DNA of 64,000 bases, taken from assembly GCF_025466085.1 (NCBI RefSeq), contig NZ_JANLOD010000032.1, positions 62,001 to 126,000 of the forward strand, given 5' to 3'. Positions 37,237-47,970 of this stretch are shown here, in pieces. The number at the start of each line of letters is the position of its first letter. Position 1 is the first letter of the stretch. The notes beneath the pieces are model-generated. The model saw only the letters and a list, made by a program, of their open reading frames with translations. It was not told the origin of the DNA and made no database searches. The DNA is from Pseudomonas sp. 14P_8.1_Bac3 (GTDB lineage Bacteria > Pseudomonadota > Gammaproteobacteria > Pseudomonadales > Pseudomonadaceae). The position numbers were made by a program, and so were the translations under genes.

Positions 37237-38004
37237 ATGACCAGCACCGCCCAGCACAGTCAGGTAGTCCAGAAGCAATTCGGTGAACAGGCCTCGGCCT
37301 ACCTGAGCAGCGCCGTTCACGCTCAAGGCACCGAATTCGCGCTGCTACAGGCCGAACTGGCGGGGCAGGGCGAGGCCCGGGTGCTGGACCTCGGTTGCGG
37401 CGCCGGTCACGTGAGTTTTCACGTGGCGTCGCTGGTCAAGGAAGTGGTGGCATACGACCTGTCCCAGCAGATGCTCGACGTGGTCGCCGCGGCAGCCGTC
37501 GACCGTGGCCTGAGCAACGTGTCCACGGTCAACGGTGCCGCTGAGCGCCTGCCGTTCGCCGATGGCGAATTCGATTTCGTCTTCAGCCGTTATTCGGCGC
37601 ACCATTGGACCGATCTCGGGCTGGCCCTGCGCGAAGTGCGTCGGGTGCTGAAGCCGGGTGGCGTGGCGGCGTTCATCGACGTGTTGTCGCCGGGCAGCCC
37701 ACTGTTCGACACTTACCTGCAGAGCGTCGAAGTGCTGCGCGACACCAGCCATGTGCGCGATTATTCCGCCGGAGAATGGTTGCGCCAGGTCAGCGAGGCG
37801 GGGTTGCATACCCGCAGCACCACGCGTCAACGCCTGCGCCTGGAGTACAACTCCTGGGTCGAGCGCATGCGTACACCACAGGTGATGCGCGCGGCGATCC
37901 GCGAGTTGCAGCAGTCGATGGGCAACGAAGTGCGCGAGTATTTCGAGATTGAGGCCGATGGCTCGTTCAGTACCGATGTGCTGGTGCTGTGGGCAGAGCG
38001 ATAA
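37237..38004 (+). CDS. Class I SAM-dependent methyltransferase
   Basis: 255 residues, Rossmann methyltransferase fold. SAM motif I is VLDLGCGAGHVSFH, with motif II/III around AERLPFADGEFDFVFSRYSAHHW and post-I VVAYDLSQQML. Resembles the UbiE/Methyltransf_11 group. It sits between leuD and leuB, as in P. aeruginosa (PA3119, from memory), but a leucine role is unlikely. Substrate unknown. Confidence 0.85.
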   Translation: MTSTAQHSQVVQKQFGEQASAYLSSAVHAQGTEFALLQAELAGQGEARVLDLGCGAGHVSFHVASLVKEVVAYDLSQQMLDVVAAAAVDRGLSNVSTVNGAAERLPFADGEFDFVFSRYSAHHWTDLGLALREVRRVLKPGGVAAFIDVLSPGSPLFDTYLQSVEVLRDTSHVRDYSAGEWLRQVSEAGLHTRSTTRQRLRLEYNSWVERMRTPQVMRAAIRELQQSMGNEVREYFEIEADGSFSTDVLVLWAER

Positions 38005-38069
38005 GCGCGGCACGATAGATTTTTTCCCGGCGCGCCCCAGTGCGCGCCGACTGATGACATGAGGAAAGC

Positions 38070-39152
<1,083 letters not shown>

Positions 39153-39221
39153 TCTCTCGGGCCCGCTGCCACTTTCACCCCCGGAAGCAGCGGCCCACTT
39201 TTCAAAGAAGGTGTAGTTGCG

Positions 39222-40334
39222 ATGAAACGTGTAGGTCTGATCGGTTGGCGCGGTATGGTCGGTTCCGTGCTCATGCAGCGGATGCTGGAAGAGCAGGATT
39301 TCGATCTTATCGAGCCGGTGTTTTTCACCACTTCGAATGTCGGTGGCCAAGGCCCGTCCGTGGGCAAGGACATTGCTCCGCTCAAGGACGCTTACAGCAT
39401 TGAAGAGCTGAAAACACTCGACGTGATCCTGACCTGCCAGGGTGGCGACTACACCAGCGAAGTGTTCCCGAAGCTGCGCGAAGCCGGCTGGCAGGGTTAC
39501 TGGATCGACGCCGCTTCCAGCCTGCGCATGCAGGATGACGCGGTGATCGTGCTGGACCCGGTGAACCGCAAGGTCATCGACCAGCAGCTCGACGCGGGCA
39601 CCAAGAACTACATCGGTGGTAACTGCACCGTCAGCCTGATGCTGATGGGCCTGGGCGGTCTGTTCGAAGCCGGTCTGGTCGAGTGGATGAGCGCCATGAC
39701 CTATCAGGCGGCCTCCGGTGCCGGCGCGCAGAACATGCGTGAACTGATCAAGCAGATGGGCGCGACCCACGCCGCTGTCGCCGATCAACTGGCCGACCCG
39801 GCCAGCGCTATCCTCGACATCGACCGCCGCGTGGCTGAAGCGATGCGCAGCGACGCGTACCCGACCGAAAATTTCGGCGTACCGCTGGCCGGCAGCCTGA
39901 TCCCGTGGATCGACAAGGAACTACCAAACGGCCAGAGCCGCGAAGAGTGGAAAGCCCAGGCCGAGACCAACAAGATCCTCGGTCGCTTCAAGAGCCCGAT
40001 CCCGGTCGACGGCATCTGCGTACGCATCGGCGCCATGCGTTGCCACAGCCAGGCGCTGACCATCAAGTTGAACAAGGACGTGCCGATGGCCGACATCGAA
40101 GGGCTGATCAGCCAGCACAACCCATGGGTGAAGCTGGTGCCGAACAGTCGCGATGCCAGCATTCAGGAGCTGAGTCCGAACAAGGTCACCGGCACCCTGA
40201 ACATCCCGGTGGGTCGTCTGCGCAAGCTGAACATGGGTTCGCAGTTCCTTGGTGCCTTCACCGTCGGCGACCAGCTGCTGTGGGGGGCGGCCGAACCGCT
40301 GCGTCGTATGCTGCGGATTCTGCTTGAGCGTTGA
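39222..40334 (+). CDS. asd: Aspartate-semialdehyde dehydrogenase
   Basis: 370 residues, NADPH-dependent step to aspartate semialdehyde for Lys, Met, Thr and cell-wall DAP. Nucleotide site [10 protein letters not shown] and catalytic C135 in [11 protein letters not shown]-containing [12 protein letters not shown] catalytically deprived paralogue follows at 40574. Confidence 0.96.
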   Translation: MKRVGLIGWRGMVGSVLMQRMLEEQDFDLIEPVFFTTSNVGGQGPSVGKDIAPLKDAYSIEELKTLDVILTCQGGDYTSEVFPKLREAGWQGYWIDAASSLRMQDDAVIVLDPVNRKVIDQQLDAGTKNYIGGNCTVSLMLMGLGGLFEAGLVEWMSAMTYQAASGAGAQNMRELIKQMGATHAAVADQLADPASAILDIDRRVAEAMRSDAYPTENFGVPLAGSLIPWIDKELPNGQSREEWKAQAETNKILGRFKSPIPVDGICVRIGAMRCHSQALTIKLNKDVPMADIEGLISQHNPWVKLVPNSRDASIQELSPNKVTGTLNIPVGRLRKLNMGSQFLGAFTVGDQLLWGAAEPLRRMLRILLER

Positions 40335-40353
40335 TCGATTGAGCTGTTGAAAG

Positions 40354-40386
40354 AACCCGTGCCTTGAAAGAGGTGCGGGTTTTTTT
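40354..40386 (+). terminator. Terminator of asd
   Basis: AACCCGTGCCTT, loop, AGGTGCGGGTTTTTTT. The stem has one mismatch; the T-run is seven. Confidence 0.75.
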
Positions 40387-40410
40387 ATGGAGCAGTGTCG
40401 TCGGTCCCGG

Positions 40411-40486
40411 CGCCATCGCGAGCAGGCTCGCTCCTACAGGGGAGTGCATTTCAATGTGGGAGCGAGCCTGCTCGCGATGGGGCCGT
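40411..40486. repeat. REP inverted pair
   Basis: CCATCGCGAGCAGGCTCGCT at the left and GAGCGAGCCTGCTCGCGATG at the right, virtually the same unit as at 21666-21740. It lies between asd and usg. Confidence 0.9.
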
Positions 40487-40573
40487 CACAGACCCCGCAA
40501 ACCCCGACATAATTGCCTGCATGCCACCCACCCGGTAAAGTGCCGCTCCCCCCGTTTCGCCAGAGGTAGAACC

Positions 40574-41584
40574 ATGAGCCAGTCCTTTGATATTGCCGTG
40601 ATCGGCGCCACCGGAACTGTCGGCGAAACGCTCGTGCAGATCCTGGAAGAACGCGACTTTCCGGTCGGCAACCTGCACCTGCTGGCCAGCAGCGAATCCA
40701 CCGGGCATTCAGTGCCGTTCCGCGGCAAGAACGTGCGGGTGCGCGAAGTCGACGAGTTCGACTTCAGCCAGGTGCAACTGGCGTTTTTCGCCGCAGGCCC
40801 GGCGGTGACCTTGAGTTTTGCCTCGCGCGCCGTGGCTGCCGGTTGCTCGCTGATCGATCTGTCTGGCGCCTTGCCCGTCGATCAGGCACCGCAGGTGGTG
40901 CCGGAAGCCAATGCCCAGGTGTTGGCCGGCCTGAAGAAGCCGTTCCAGGTCAGCAGCCCAAGCCCGTCGGCCACCACCCTGGCCGTGGTTCTCGCGCCGT
41001 TGCTCGGTTTGCTCGATTTGCAACGCGTCAACGTCACCGCCAGCCTGGCCGTTTCTGCCCAAGGTCGCGAGGCGGTCACCGAGCTGGCCCGGCAGACCGC
41101 CGAGCTGTTGAACGTCCGTCCGCTGGAGCCGACTTTCTTCGATCGGCAAATGGCGTTCAACCTGCTGGCGCAAGTCGGCAAGCCGGACGATCAAGGGCAT
41201 ACCCTGCTGGAAAAACGCCTGGTGCGTGAACTGCGCCAGATCATGGCGTTGCCTTTATTAAAGATTTCCGTCACTTGCATTCAAGCCCCGGTGTTTTTTG
41301 GCGATAGCTTTAGCGTGAGCCTGCAATCTGCCAGCGCGGTAGACCTGGCGAAAATCAACCAGGCGCTGGAAGACGCGCCGGGTATCGAGTTGGTCGAGGC
41401 GGGCGATTACCCGACACCGGTCGGCGACGCGGTTGGGCAGGATGTGGTCTATGTCGGTCGGGTTCGCGCCGGGATCGACGACCCGTCGGAACTTAATTTG
41501 TGGCTGACGTCAGATAACGTACGCAAGGGCGCGGCGCTCAACGCTGTGCAGGTGGCTGAATTGTTGATAAAAGACCTACTGTAA
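40574..41584 (+). CDS. usg: Usg-like aspartate-semialdehyde dehydrogenase paralogue lacking the catalytic cysteine
   Basis: 336 residues with the Asd fold: AVIGATGTVGETLVQILEER is the nucleotide site. Where true enzymes of this branch have NPNCST, this protein reads SPSPSA, so Pro131 occupies the cysteine position and the enzyme should be inactive. E. coli Usg is a similar non-enzymic homologue located next to truA; here truA lies 3.7 kb on, beyond fimV. The function of Usg is unknown. AGAGG precedes the ATG. Confidence 0.86.
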   Translation: MSQSFDIAVIGATGTVGETLVQILEERDFPVGNLHLLASSESTGHSVPFRGKNVRVREVDEFDFSQVQLAFFAAGPAVTLSFASRAVAAGCSLIDLSGALPVDQAPQVVPEANAQVLAGLKKPFQVSSPSPSATTLAVVLAPLLGLLDLQRVNVTASLAVSAQGREAVTELARQTAELLNVRPLEPTFFDRQMAFNLLAQVGKPDDQGHTLLEKRLVRELRQIMALPLLKISVTCIQAPVFFGDSFSVSLQSASAVDLAKINQALEDAPGIELVEAGDYPTPVGDAVGQDVVYVGRVRAGIDDPSELNLWLTSDNVRKGAALNAVQVAELLIKDLL

Positions 41585-41791
41585 AAGATACTTGGCGACA
41601 ATTTGCAGAATGATTCTAGCCAGGCGCTATGCTTGGCCAGATTGCTGAAGGCGAGCCACCCTGGGGGGCTTTCCGGGGCATGAGAGAAATGATCGCGCGC
41701 GACGACCCTTCGTCGTTGCGCGCAATGCCTTACGGCAGCGACTATCAACACCTTCTCGCTGGCCGAGGAATGTTCAACAAAGGATGAGGCT

Positions 41792-44419
41792 ATGGTTCAA
41801 GTTCGCAAACTGGTGTTAGCAATAGCGGCCGCATCGGCGCTGTCCTCCGGTATGGCGCAGGCGCTCGGGCTCGGGGAATTGACCCTGAAGTCGGCGCTGA
41901 ACCAGCCTTTGGTGGCGGAAATCGAGTTGCTCGACGTCAAGGATCTCACCGCGGCCGAAGTGGTGCCGAGCCTGGCGTCGCCGGAAGATTTCGCCAAGGC
42001 CGGTGTCGACCGCCAGGCGTTTCTCAACGACCTGAGCTTCACCCCGGTGCTCAATGCCAACGGTAAAAGCATCCTGCGCGTGACCTCCAGCAAGCCGCTG
42101 TCCGAACCGATGGTGAAGTTCCTGGTTCAAGTGATGTGGCCGAACGGGCGCCTGCTGCGCGATTACAGTGTGCTGCTCGATCCGTCCAAATTCTCGCCAC
42201 AAACCGCTGAAGCCGCTGCGCAACCGGCGCCGACGCAGTCGGGCGCTACGCCGGTGACCGGCGCTACCAAGCCGAATGAATACACCACCACGCCGCGCGA
42301 CACGCTGTGGGAAATTGCCGCGAAGGCGCGCAACGGCGGTTCGATCCAGCAAACCATGCTGGCCATCCAGGCGTTGAACCCGGATGCGTTCATCAATGGC
42401 AACATCAACTTGCTGAAAACCGGTCAGGTGCTGCGTCTGCCGGATCAGACGCAGGCCACCAGCACGCCGCAACCCAAGGCCATCGCTGAAGTCGCTGCGC
42501 AGAACACCGCGTGGCGTCAGGGCCGTCGCTATGTCGCCAAGCCCGGGACCGGGCAGCAACAACTCGATGCCACCAAGCGTGCCAGCCGCGAGGCTGCGCC
42601 CGTGCAGCCTGCCCAGGACAAGCTTAGCCTGGTGTCGGCCGGGTCCGGAAAGGCCGGTAAAGGTGCCGCAGGCGACGCGAAGAATTTAAACAACAAGCTG
42701 GCAGTGACCAAGGAAAGCCTCGACACGACGCGTCGTGACAACGCTGAACTGAAAAGCCGCATGACCGATCTGCAGAGCCAGATGGACAAGCTGCAGAAGC
42801 TGATCGAGTTGAAAAATAACCAACTGGCCAAGTTGCAGGCTGCAGGGGCGGAGGGTGCGGCAGAGACGCCGGTTGCTCCGGCTGAGCCGGCGGCTCCGGC
42901 CATCTCGGCGGAGTTGACGCCGAGCCCGGCGCCCGCGCCAGCACCCGTCGAAGCTGCACCGGCAACGCCTGCCCCTGTAGCGGCGACCCCGGAAGCTACG
43001 CCGGCTCCGGCCGAGACGCCTTCCGAGCCAGCACCGGCTGCGTCCGACGATCAAAAATTCAATGACTTGCTGACCAATCCGGTGCTCTTGGGTCTGGTCG
43101 GCGGTGGCGTGGTCATCCTGCTGTTGCTGCTGCTGTTGCTGGCCCGTCGCCGCAAAGCCCAGCAGGAAGCCGAAAAGCACTTGCGCATGGCCCGTGCGTT
43201 ATCCGAGGAGCAGGAATTTTCTGTCGAGCGCGACCTGCCGGACAACAGCTTCGAAGGCCTGGACGTTCAGCCGCCAAGCGTGAATCTGGCCCCCGCGCCG
43301 GCCCCTGCGCCAACCCCGGCTCCAGTGATCGCGCCCGTGGTGGTCACACCGCCGATCGCCGCGCCATTGGTGGCCCCTGCCGCTGATCGTGATGACGATG
43401 TACTGGAGAAGGCGCAGTCGCACGTGGCTGCCGGCCGCCTGAACCAGGCCGCTGCGTTGCTGGAAGACGGCATCAAGCAAGAGCCGCAACGCAGTGATCT
43501 GCGTCTGAAATTGATGGAAGTCTACGGTCAGCAAGGCGATCGCGATGCCTTCGTGGGCCAGGAGCGTCAGCTCGTGGCCAACGGTGAAAACTTCGCCCGT
43601 GTCGAAGCGCTGAAAAGTCGCTTCCCGGCCATGGCGGTGGTGGCGGTCGGTGGCCTGGCCGCTGCGGCCATGGCTGCCGAGCTGGACGCGCAGTACGTCA
43701 AGGACCTGTTGCTGGATGAACCGCAAGCGCCGGAAGCAGAGTTGACAGATGCCGATTTCGACAGCGCGTTCGACTTGAGCCTGGATGATTTGGAAGCGGC
43801 ATCGCCAACCGCGGTAACACCTGCGCCAACGCCAGAATCCTTGGCGGAACTGGACGAGTTCCCGCTGGATGACGACCTGAGCTTTGAGTCGGTGCTCAAG
43901 CAGCAGACCGACATCAAGGAAAACCTCGACGACCTGTCGGACTTCGACCTGGACATGGACCTCGGTGCCGAGCCGTCACCGGCGACGCTGGCCGAAGACG
44001 ATTTCCTGCTGAGCCTGGACGACGACGTCAAGGACGCGCCTGCTGCCAATGTGCCGGAGGTGGTGCCGGACGATCTCGAGTTGCCGGCCGATTTCGATCT
44101 GTCACTGGCCGATGAAATGGATGCGCCGGATGCTTTCGCGGCTGAGTTGGACGACGTCAATGCCGAACTGGACCGTCTGTCCCAGAGCATCAACGAGCCG
44201 ACCTTTACCGCTGAGGATGCGTTGGCTTCCTCGGCGGACGAGCCGGAATTCGATTTCCTCTCTGGCACCGATGAAGTCGCCACCAAGCTCGATCTGGCCC
44301 AGGCCTACATCGACATGGGCGACGCTGTCGGCGCTCGGGACATCCTCAATGAGGTGGTGACCGAAGGTGACGACGGTCAGAAGAGCGAAGCCAAGGAGAT
44401 GCTGTCGCGTCTGGCTTGA
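41792..44419 (+). CDS. fimV: Pilus/motility assembly hub protein FimV
   Basis: 875 residues. Signal peptide (about 1-25), the FimV N-terminal domain (LGLGELTLKSALNQPLVAEIELLDVKDL), a LysM-like peptidoglycan-binding domain (about 165-220), coiled coil (about 305-350), a Pro/Ala-rich stretch, TM (about 431-452), then a long acidic cytoplasmic part with TPR-like segments and the conserved C-terminal FimV domain (LDLAQAYIDMGDAVGARDILNEV). In P. aeruginosa it organises polar type IV pilus and cAMP signalling. It stands alone between usg and the M24 remnant. Confidence 0.93.
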   Translation: MVQVRKLVLAIAAASALSSGMAQALGLGELTLKSALNQPLVAEIELLDVKDLTAAEVVPSLASPEDFAKAGVDRQAFLNDLSFTPVLNANGKSILRVTSSKPLSEPMVKFLVQVMWPNGRLLRDYSVLLDPSKFSPQTAEAAAQPAPTQSGATPVTGATKPNEYTTTPRDTLWEIAAKARNGGSIQQTMLAIQALNPDAFINGNINLLKTGQVLRLPDQTQATSTPQPKAIAEVAAQNTAWRQGRRYVAKPGTGQQQLDATKRASREAAPVQPAQDKLSLVSAGSGKAGKGAAGDAKNLNNKLAVTKESLDTTRRDNAELKSRMTDLQSQMDKLQKLIELKNNQLAKLQAAGAEGAAETPVAPAEPAAPAISAELTPSPAPAPAPVEAAPATPAPVAATPEATPAPAETPSEPAPAASDDQKFNDLLTNPVLLGLVGGGVVILLLLLLLLARRRKAQQEAEKHLRMARALSEEQEFSVERDLPDNSFEGLDVQPPSVNLAPAPAPAPTPAPVIAPVVVTPPIAAPLVAPAADRDDDVLEKAQSHVAAGRLNQAAALLEDGIKQEPQRSDLRLKLMEVYGQQGDRDAFVGQERQLVANGENFARVEALKSRFPAMAVVAVGGLAAAAMAAELDAQYVKDLLLDEPQAPEAELTDADFDSAFDLSLDDLEAASPTAVTPAPTPESLAELDEFPLDDDLSFESVLKQQTDIKENLDDLSDFDLDMDLGAEPSPATLAEDDFLLSLDDDVKDAPAANVPEVVPDDLELPADFDLSLADEMDAPDAFAAELDDVNAELDRLSQSINEPTFTAEDALASSADEPEFDFLSGTDEVATKLDLAQAYIDMGDAVGARDILNEVVTEGDDGQKSEAKEMLSRLA

Positions 44420-44438
44420 GTGATCGGCAAGGTATGAA

Positions 44439-44471
44439 CAAAACGGCAGCCTTTCGAGGCTGCCGTTTTTG
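44439..44471 (+). terminator. Terminator of fimV
   Basis: AAAACGGCAGCC-TTTCGA-GGCTGCCGTTTTTG, 20 bases past the stop; may also serve the converging M24 remnant. Confidence 0.9.
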
Positions 44472-44498
44472 TTTGAATCATGGTCTGAAGCGCCTTGG

Positions 44499-45142
44499 TC
44501 AAGCCAGCAAATCCTCATAAAACGCACCAAACGGGCGGGTAGGGTGGGCGATCTGGATTTCCAGAATCCACAACCCGACATTTGGACATTCCTCGAAGTT
44601 ACCCAGATCCCCCGCGCGATAGATGGCATGGGGGAAATCACTGACCCGGTGCCCCTTGATCTCCAGGTTCAGCTTCCAGCCCATGGCGGTTGCCTGCTCG
44701 TCGGCGTAACGGTACAGCTCCGGGCCCGCCACCTGATGAGTTCGCCAGTAATCGTGAACCTGATCGAACAAGGTTTTGGCCGCCGTCGCGCAGGCTTTCA
44801 TCTCCGGATCACTGCCGACCACGAACGTCGCGCCCGAGTCGCCCTCATGGCGATCCCAGACCACGCCCAAATCGATAAAGAAAATGTCGTTCTCGGCCAG
44901 CACCGGATCGCCTTCGGAATGCTGCTTGAAGGTTTTCAAGGTGTTTTCGCCGAAGCGAATCTTCGATGGATGCCCAGCTCGGTCAGCACTTCAAGGCTCA
45001 TGGTCAGCGCTTCGGACTCGCGTATGCCGGGTTTGATGCGTCGGGCCATTTCTTCGATGGCTTCCCACGTTTTACGTTTGGCGTGCAGCATGCCTTCCAG
45101 GCTGTACGCCTGGCCGACGGCTTCTTTGAGTGTCGCGGTCAT
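44499..45142 (-). pseudogene. M24-family metallopeptidase broken by a one-base frameshift
   Basis: Two minus-strand frames make one protein of the creatinase/aminopeptidase P fold. The first (start 45142) runs MTATLKEAVGQAYSLEGML to VLTELGIH, then goes out of frame and stops near 44936; the second continues with IRFGENTLKTF, FIDLGVVWDRHEGDSG, KGHRVSDFPHAIY and ILEIQIAHP, carrying the Asp, His and Glu metal-ligand candidates. Adding one base near 44965 (CATCGAAG to CATCCGAAG) restores the reading frame. It may be a true lesion, a polymorphism or a sequencing error. The intact protein would be about 214 residues, a short M24 member. Confidence 0.82.
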
Positions 45143-45234
45143 CATCAGGTCTCGGTGGTTTGTGTTTTCGTTGTGTATTTATCTATATAGCGAAATCTGC
45201 ACGGGCCCTGCAATGCTACAAAATCCACGCGCCG

Positions 45235-45263
45235 CTGGTGTCCCGGTACGACGGCCTTATAAT
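45235..45263 (+). promoter_or_regulatory. Probable truA promoter
   Basis: A consensus -10 box TATAAT at 45258-45263 with a weak -35 (TGGTGT) 17 bases before it. Transcription would begin near 45270, which rules out the TTG at 45272 as start codon. Confidence 0.45.
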
Positions 45264-45328
45264 GCCCGCCTTTGCGTATATCAGCAGGTTGTCACTCCTT
45301 GGCAAATATAGATAACCCGGCTGCCGAA

Positions 45329-46153
45329 ATGGTGGCCGACGGCTTTTTCCGCATCGCCCTGGGCGTCGAGTACAAAGGCTCGCGCTATCGTGGCTGGCAG
45401 CGTCAGGCCTCCGGTGTACTCACGGTGCAGGAAACCCTGGAAAACGCCTTGTCCAAAGTCGCTGACTCGCCAGTGTCGCTGCTTTGCGCCGGGCGCACGG
45501 ACGCGGGTGTGCACGCGTGTGGCCAGGTGGTGCATTTCGATACGCAGGTCGAGCGCTCGATGAAAGCCTGGGTCATGGGCGCCAATATCAACTTGCCCCA
45601 CGACGTCAGCGTCAGTTGGGCCAAGGTCATGCCGGGGCATTTTCATGCGCGGTTCAAGGCCATCGCCCGGCGTTATCGCTACGTGATCTACAACGATCAG
45701 ATCCGTCCGGCGCACCTGAACGAAGAAATTACCTGGAATCACCGTCCACTTGACGTCGAGCGCATGGCCGAGGCGGCGCAGTACCTGGTCGGCATCCACG
45801 ATTTCAGTGCTTTTCGCGCCGGCCAGTGTCAGGCCAAGTCGCCGATAAAGGAGTTGCACCACCTGCGGGTCACTCGCCACGGCAAGATGATCGTGCTGGA
45901 CATCCGCGCCAGCGCTTTCCTGCACCACATGGTGCGTAACATTGCTGGCGTATTGATGACCATCGGTGCTGGCGAACGCCCGGTGGAGTGGATGAAGGAA
46001 GTGCTGGAGAGCCGTATTCGCCGTTCCGGCGGGGTGACAGCGCATCCGTTTGGCCTGTATCTGGTGCAAGTCGAGTACCGTGACGAATTTGAATTGCCTG
46101 AGCGTTACATTGGTCCACACTTCCTCACCGGTTTCACCGAACTTGACGGCTGA
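45329..46153 (+). CDS. truA: tRNA pseudouridine(38-40) synthase
   Basis: 274 residues from ATG. Catalytic Asp lies in CAGRTDAGVHA; ARRYRYVIYN, HDFSAFRAGQCQAKSP and FLHHMVRNIAGVLM are family segments. It makes pseudouridine in the anticodon arm of many tRNAs. An alternative TTG start at 45299 would add ten residues (MANIDNPAAE); neither has a strong ribosome site. Confidence 0.93.
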   Translation: MVADGFFRIALGVEYKGSRYRGWQRQASGVLTVQETLENALSKVADSPVSLLCAGRTDAGVHACGQVVHFDTQVERSMKAWVMGANINLPHDVSVSWAKVMPGHFHARFKAIARRYRYVIYNDQIRPAHLNEEITWNHRPLDVERMAEAAQYLVGIHDFSAFRAGQCQAKSPIKELHHLRVTRHGKMIVLDIRASAFLHHMVRNIAGVLMTIGAGERPVEWMKEVLESRIRRSGGVTAHPFGLYLVQVEYRDEFELPERYIGPHFLTGFTELDG

Positions 46154-46216
46154 CGCCCTCGAACGCATTTGTTACCATCCGGGACTTTCCCGTATTTGCC
46201 CTGAGGTTTTATCGAC

Positions 46217-46840
46217 ATGTCGGCCGTTCGCAGCAAGATTTGCGGGATTACCCGCATAGAAGATGCGTTGGCGGCGGTTGAAGCCGGGGCGGACGCCATC
46301 GGGTTTGTGTTCTACGCCAAGAGCCCGCGGGCCGTGACGTTCCAGCAGGCGCGCGACATCATCAAGGCGTTGCCGCCGTTCGTGACCACCGTGGGCTTGT
46401 TCGTCAACGCCAGCCGTTGCGAACTGGGCGAACTGCTCGACGCTGTCCCCTTGGACCTGTTGCAGTTTCATGGCGATGAAGCCGCTGTGGACTGTGAGGG
46501 CTGGCATCGACCTTATATCAAGGCGCTGCGGGTCAAGGCCGGCGACGACATTGCTGCGGCCTGCAATGCGTTTCCAGGTGCCAGCGGGATTCTGCTCGAC
46601 GCTTACGTTGAAGGCCTGCATGGCGGAACCGGCGAAGCGTTCGACTGGTCTCTGATACCGCAAGGCTTGAGCAAGCCGATCATCCTTGCGGGCGGCTTGA
46701 CGCCGGACAACGTCGCCGAGGCGATCGCCCGGGTCCGGCCTTATGCCGTGGACGTTAGTGGCGGGGTAGAAGCAAGCAAAGGCATCAAGGATCACGCAAA
46801 GATTCAGGCATTCATTAACGCGGTACGCAGCGCCACGTAG
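46217..46840 (+). CDS. trpF: Phosphoribosylanthranilate isomerase
   Basis: 207 residues, TIM barrel of the tryptophan pathway. KICGITR with the catalytic Cys, [19 protein letters not shown], the general-acid Asp in [15 protein letters not shown] and [15 protein letters not shown] are all present. 63 bases after truA, possibly co-transcribed. Confidence 0.95.
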   Translation: MSAVRSKICGITRIEDALAAVEAGADAIGFVFYAKSPRAVTFQQARDIIKALPPFVTTVGLFVNASRCELGELLDAVPLDLLQFHGDEAAVDCEGWHRPYIKALRVKAGDDIAAACNAFPGASGILLDAYVEGLHGGTGEAFDWSLIPQGLSKPIILAGGLTPDNVAEAIARVRPYAVDVSGGVEASKGIKDHAKIQAFINAVRSAT

Positions 46841-47049
46841 CTGATGTGACGGCTGGCGAACTGCCGCCGTCCCAAAATGCACTGCGCTGCACAAAGCAGG
46901 CACGGCTGAGGATCGATGGGTTGTACGCAGGTCACGCTTCACTGACCCGGCCATCCAGCGATCATCGCCACACCTATGAATTTAGCTCAAGGGCATACGC
47001 GGGGCTGCGAACCAGAGCGTTCGGGCCGCCGGTACTGGAGAAAGAAAGC
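46841..47049. other. Intergenic region before accD
   Basis: 209 bases; no gene, repeat or hairpin is evident. It would hold the accD promoter. Confidence 0.5.
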
Positions 47050-47970
47050 ATGAGCAACTGGTTAGTAGACAAACTGATCCCTTCGATCATGCGTTCCGAG
47101 GTCAAGAAGAGCTCGGTGCCTGAAGGTCTGTGGCACAAATGCCCGTCTTGCGAGGCTGTGCTGTATCGTCCGGAGCTGGAAAAGACCCTGGACGTTTGCC
47201 CCAAGTGCAACCATCACATGCGTATTGGCGCCCGCGCCCGTATCGATATTTTCCTTGACGCCGAAGGCCGTAACGAGCTGGGTGCGGACCTGGAGCCGGT
47301 CGACCGTCTGAAGTTTCGCGACGGCAAGAAGTACAAAGACCGCCTGACCGCTGCGCAAAAGCAGACCGGCGAAAAAGACGCACTGATCTCCATGAGCGGC
47401 ACCTTGCTGGGCATGCCGGTGGTGGTCTCGGCGTTCGAATTTTCCTTCATGGGCGGTTCCATGGGCGCCATCGTCGGTGAGCGTTTTGTTCGCGCCGCCA
47501 ACTACGCTCTCGAGAACAAATGCCCGATGATCTGCTTCGCTGCTTCCGGCGGTGCGCGGATGCAGGAAGCCCTGATTTCCCTGATGCAAATGGCCAAGAC
47601 CTCCGCGGTGCTGGCGCGTCTGCGTGAAGAAGGCATTCCGTTCATTTCCGTACTGACCGATCCGGTCTACGGCGGCGTTTCCGCCAGCCTGGCAATGCTC
47701 GGCGACGTGATCGTCGGCGAGCCGAAAGCCCTGATCGGCTTTGCCGGTCCGCGGGTGATCGAACAGACCGTTCGCGAAAAACTGCCGGAAGGCTTCCAGC
47801 GCAGCGAGTTCCTGCTCGAACACGGTGCGATCGACATGATCATTCACCGTCAGGAACTGCGTCCGCGCCTGGGCAACCTGCTGGCCCAATTGATGGGGTT
47901 GCCAACGCCGAAGTTCGTCGCCGCACCTATCGAGCCGATCGTGGTTCCGCCGGTGCCAGCCAACCTATGA
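47050..47970 (+). CDS. accD: Acetyl-CoA carboxylase carboxyltransferase subunit beta
   Basis: 306 residues. N-terminal zinc ribbon with C31, C34, C50 and C53, then the carboxyltransferase domain ([46 protein letters not shown]). With AccA it transfers carboxyl from biotin to acetyl-CoA in fatty acid synthesis. Its stop overlaps the folC start (ATGA). Confidence 0.96.
   Translation: MSNWLVDKLIPSIMRSEVKKSSVPEGLWHKCPSCEAVLYRPELEKTLDVCPKCNHHMRIGARARIDIFLDAEGRNELGADLEPVDRLKFRDGKKYKDRLTAAQKQTGEKDALISMSGTLLGMPVVVSAFEFSFMGGSMGAIVGERFVRAANYALENKCPMICFAASGGARMQEALISLMQMAKTSAVLARLREEGIPFISVLTDPVYGGVSASLAMLGDVIVGEPKALIGFAGPRVIEQTVREKLPEGFQRSEFLLEHGAIDMIIHRQELRPRLGNLLAQLMGLPTPKFVAAPIEPIVVPPVPANL

Noticed and set aside
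45272..45329. truA starting at TTG 45272
   Set aside because: It would lie at the predicted transcription start with no room for a ribosome site.
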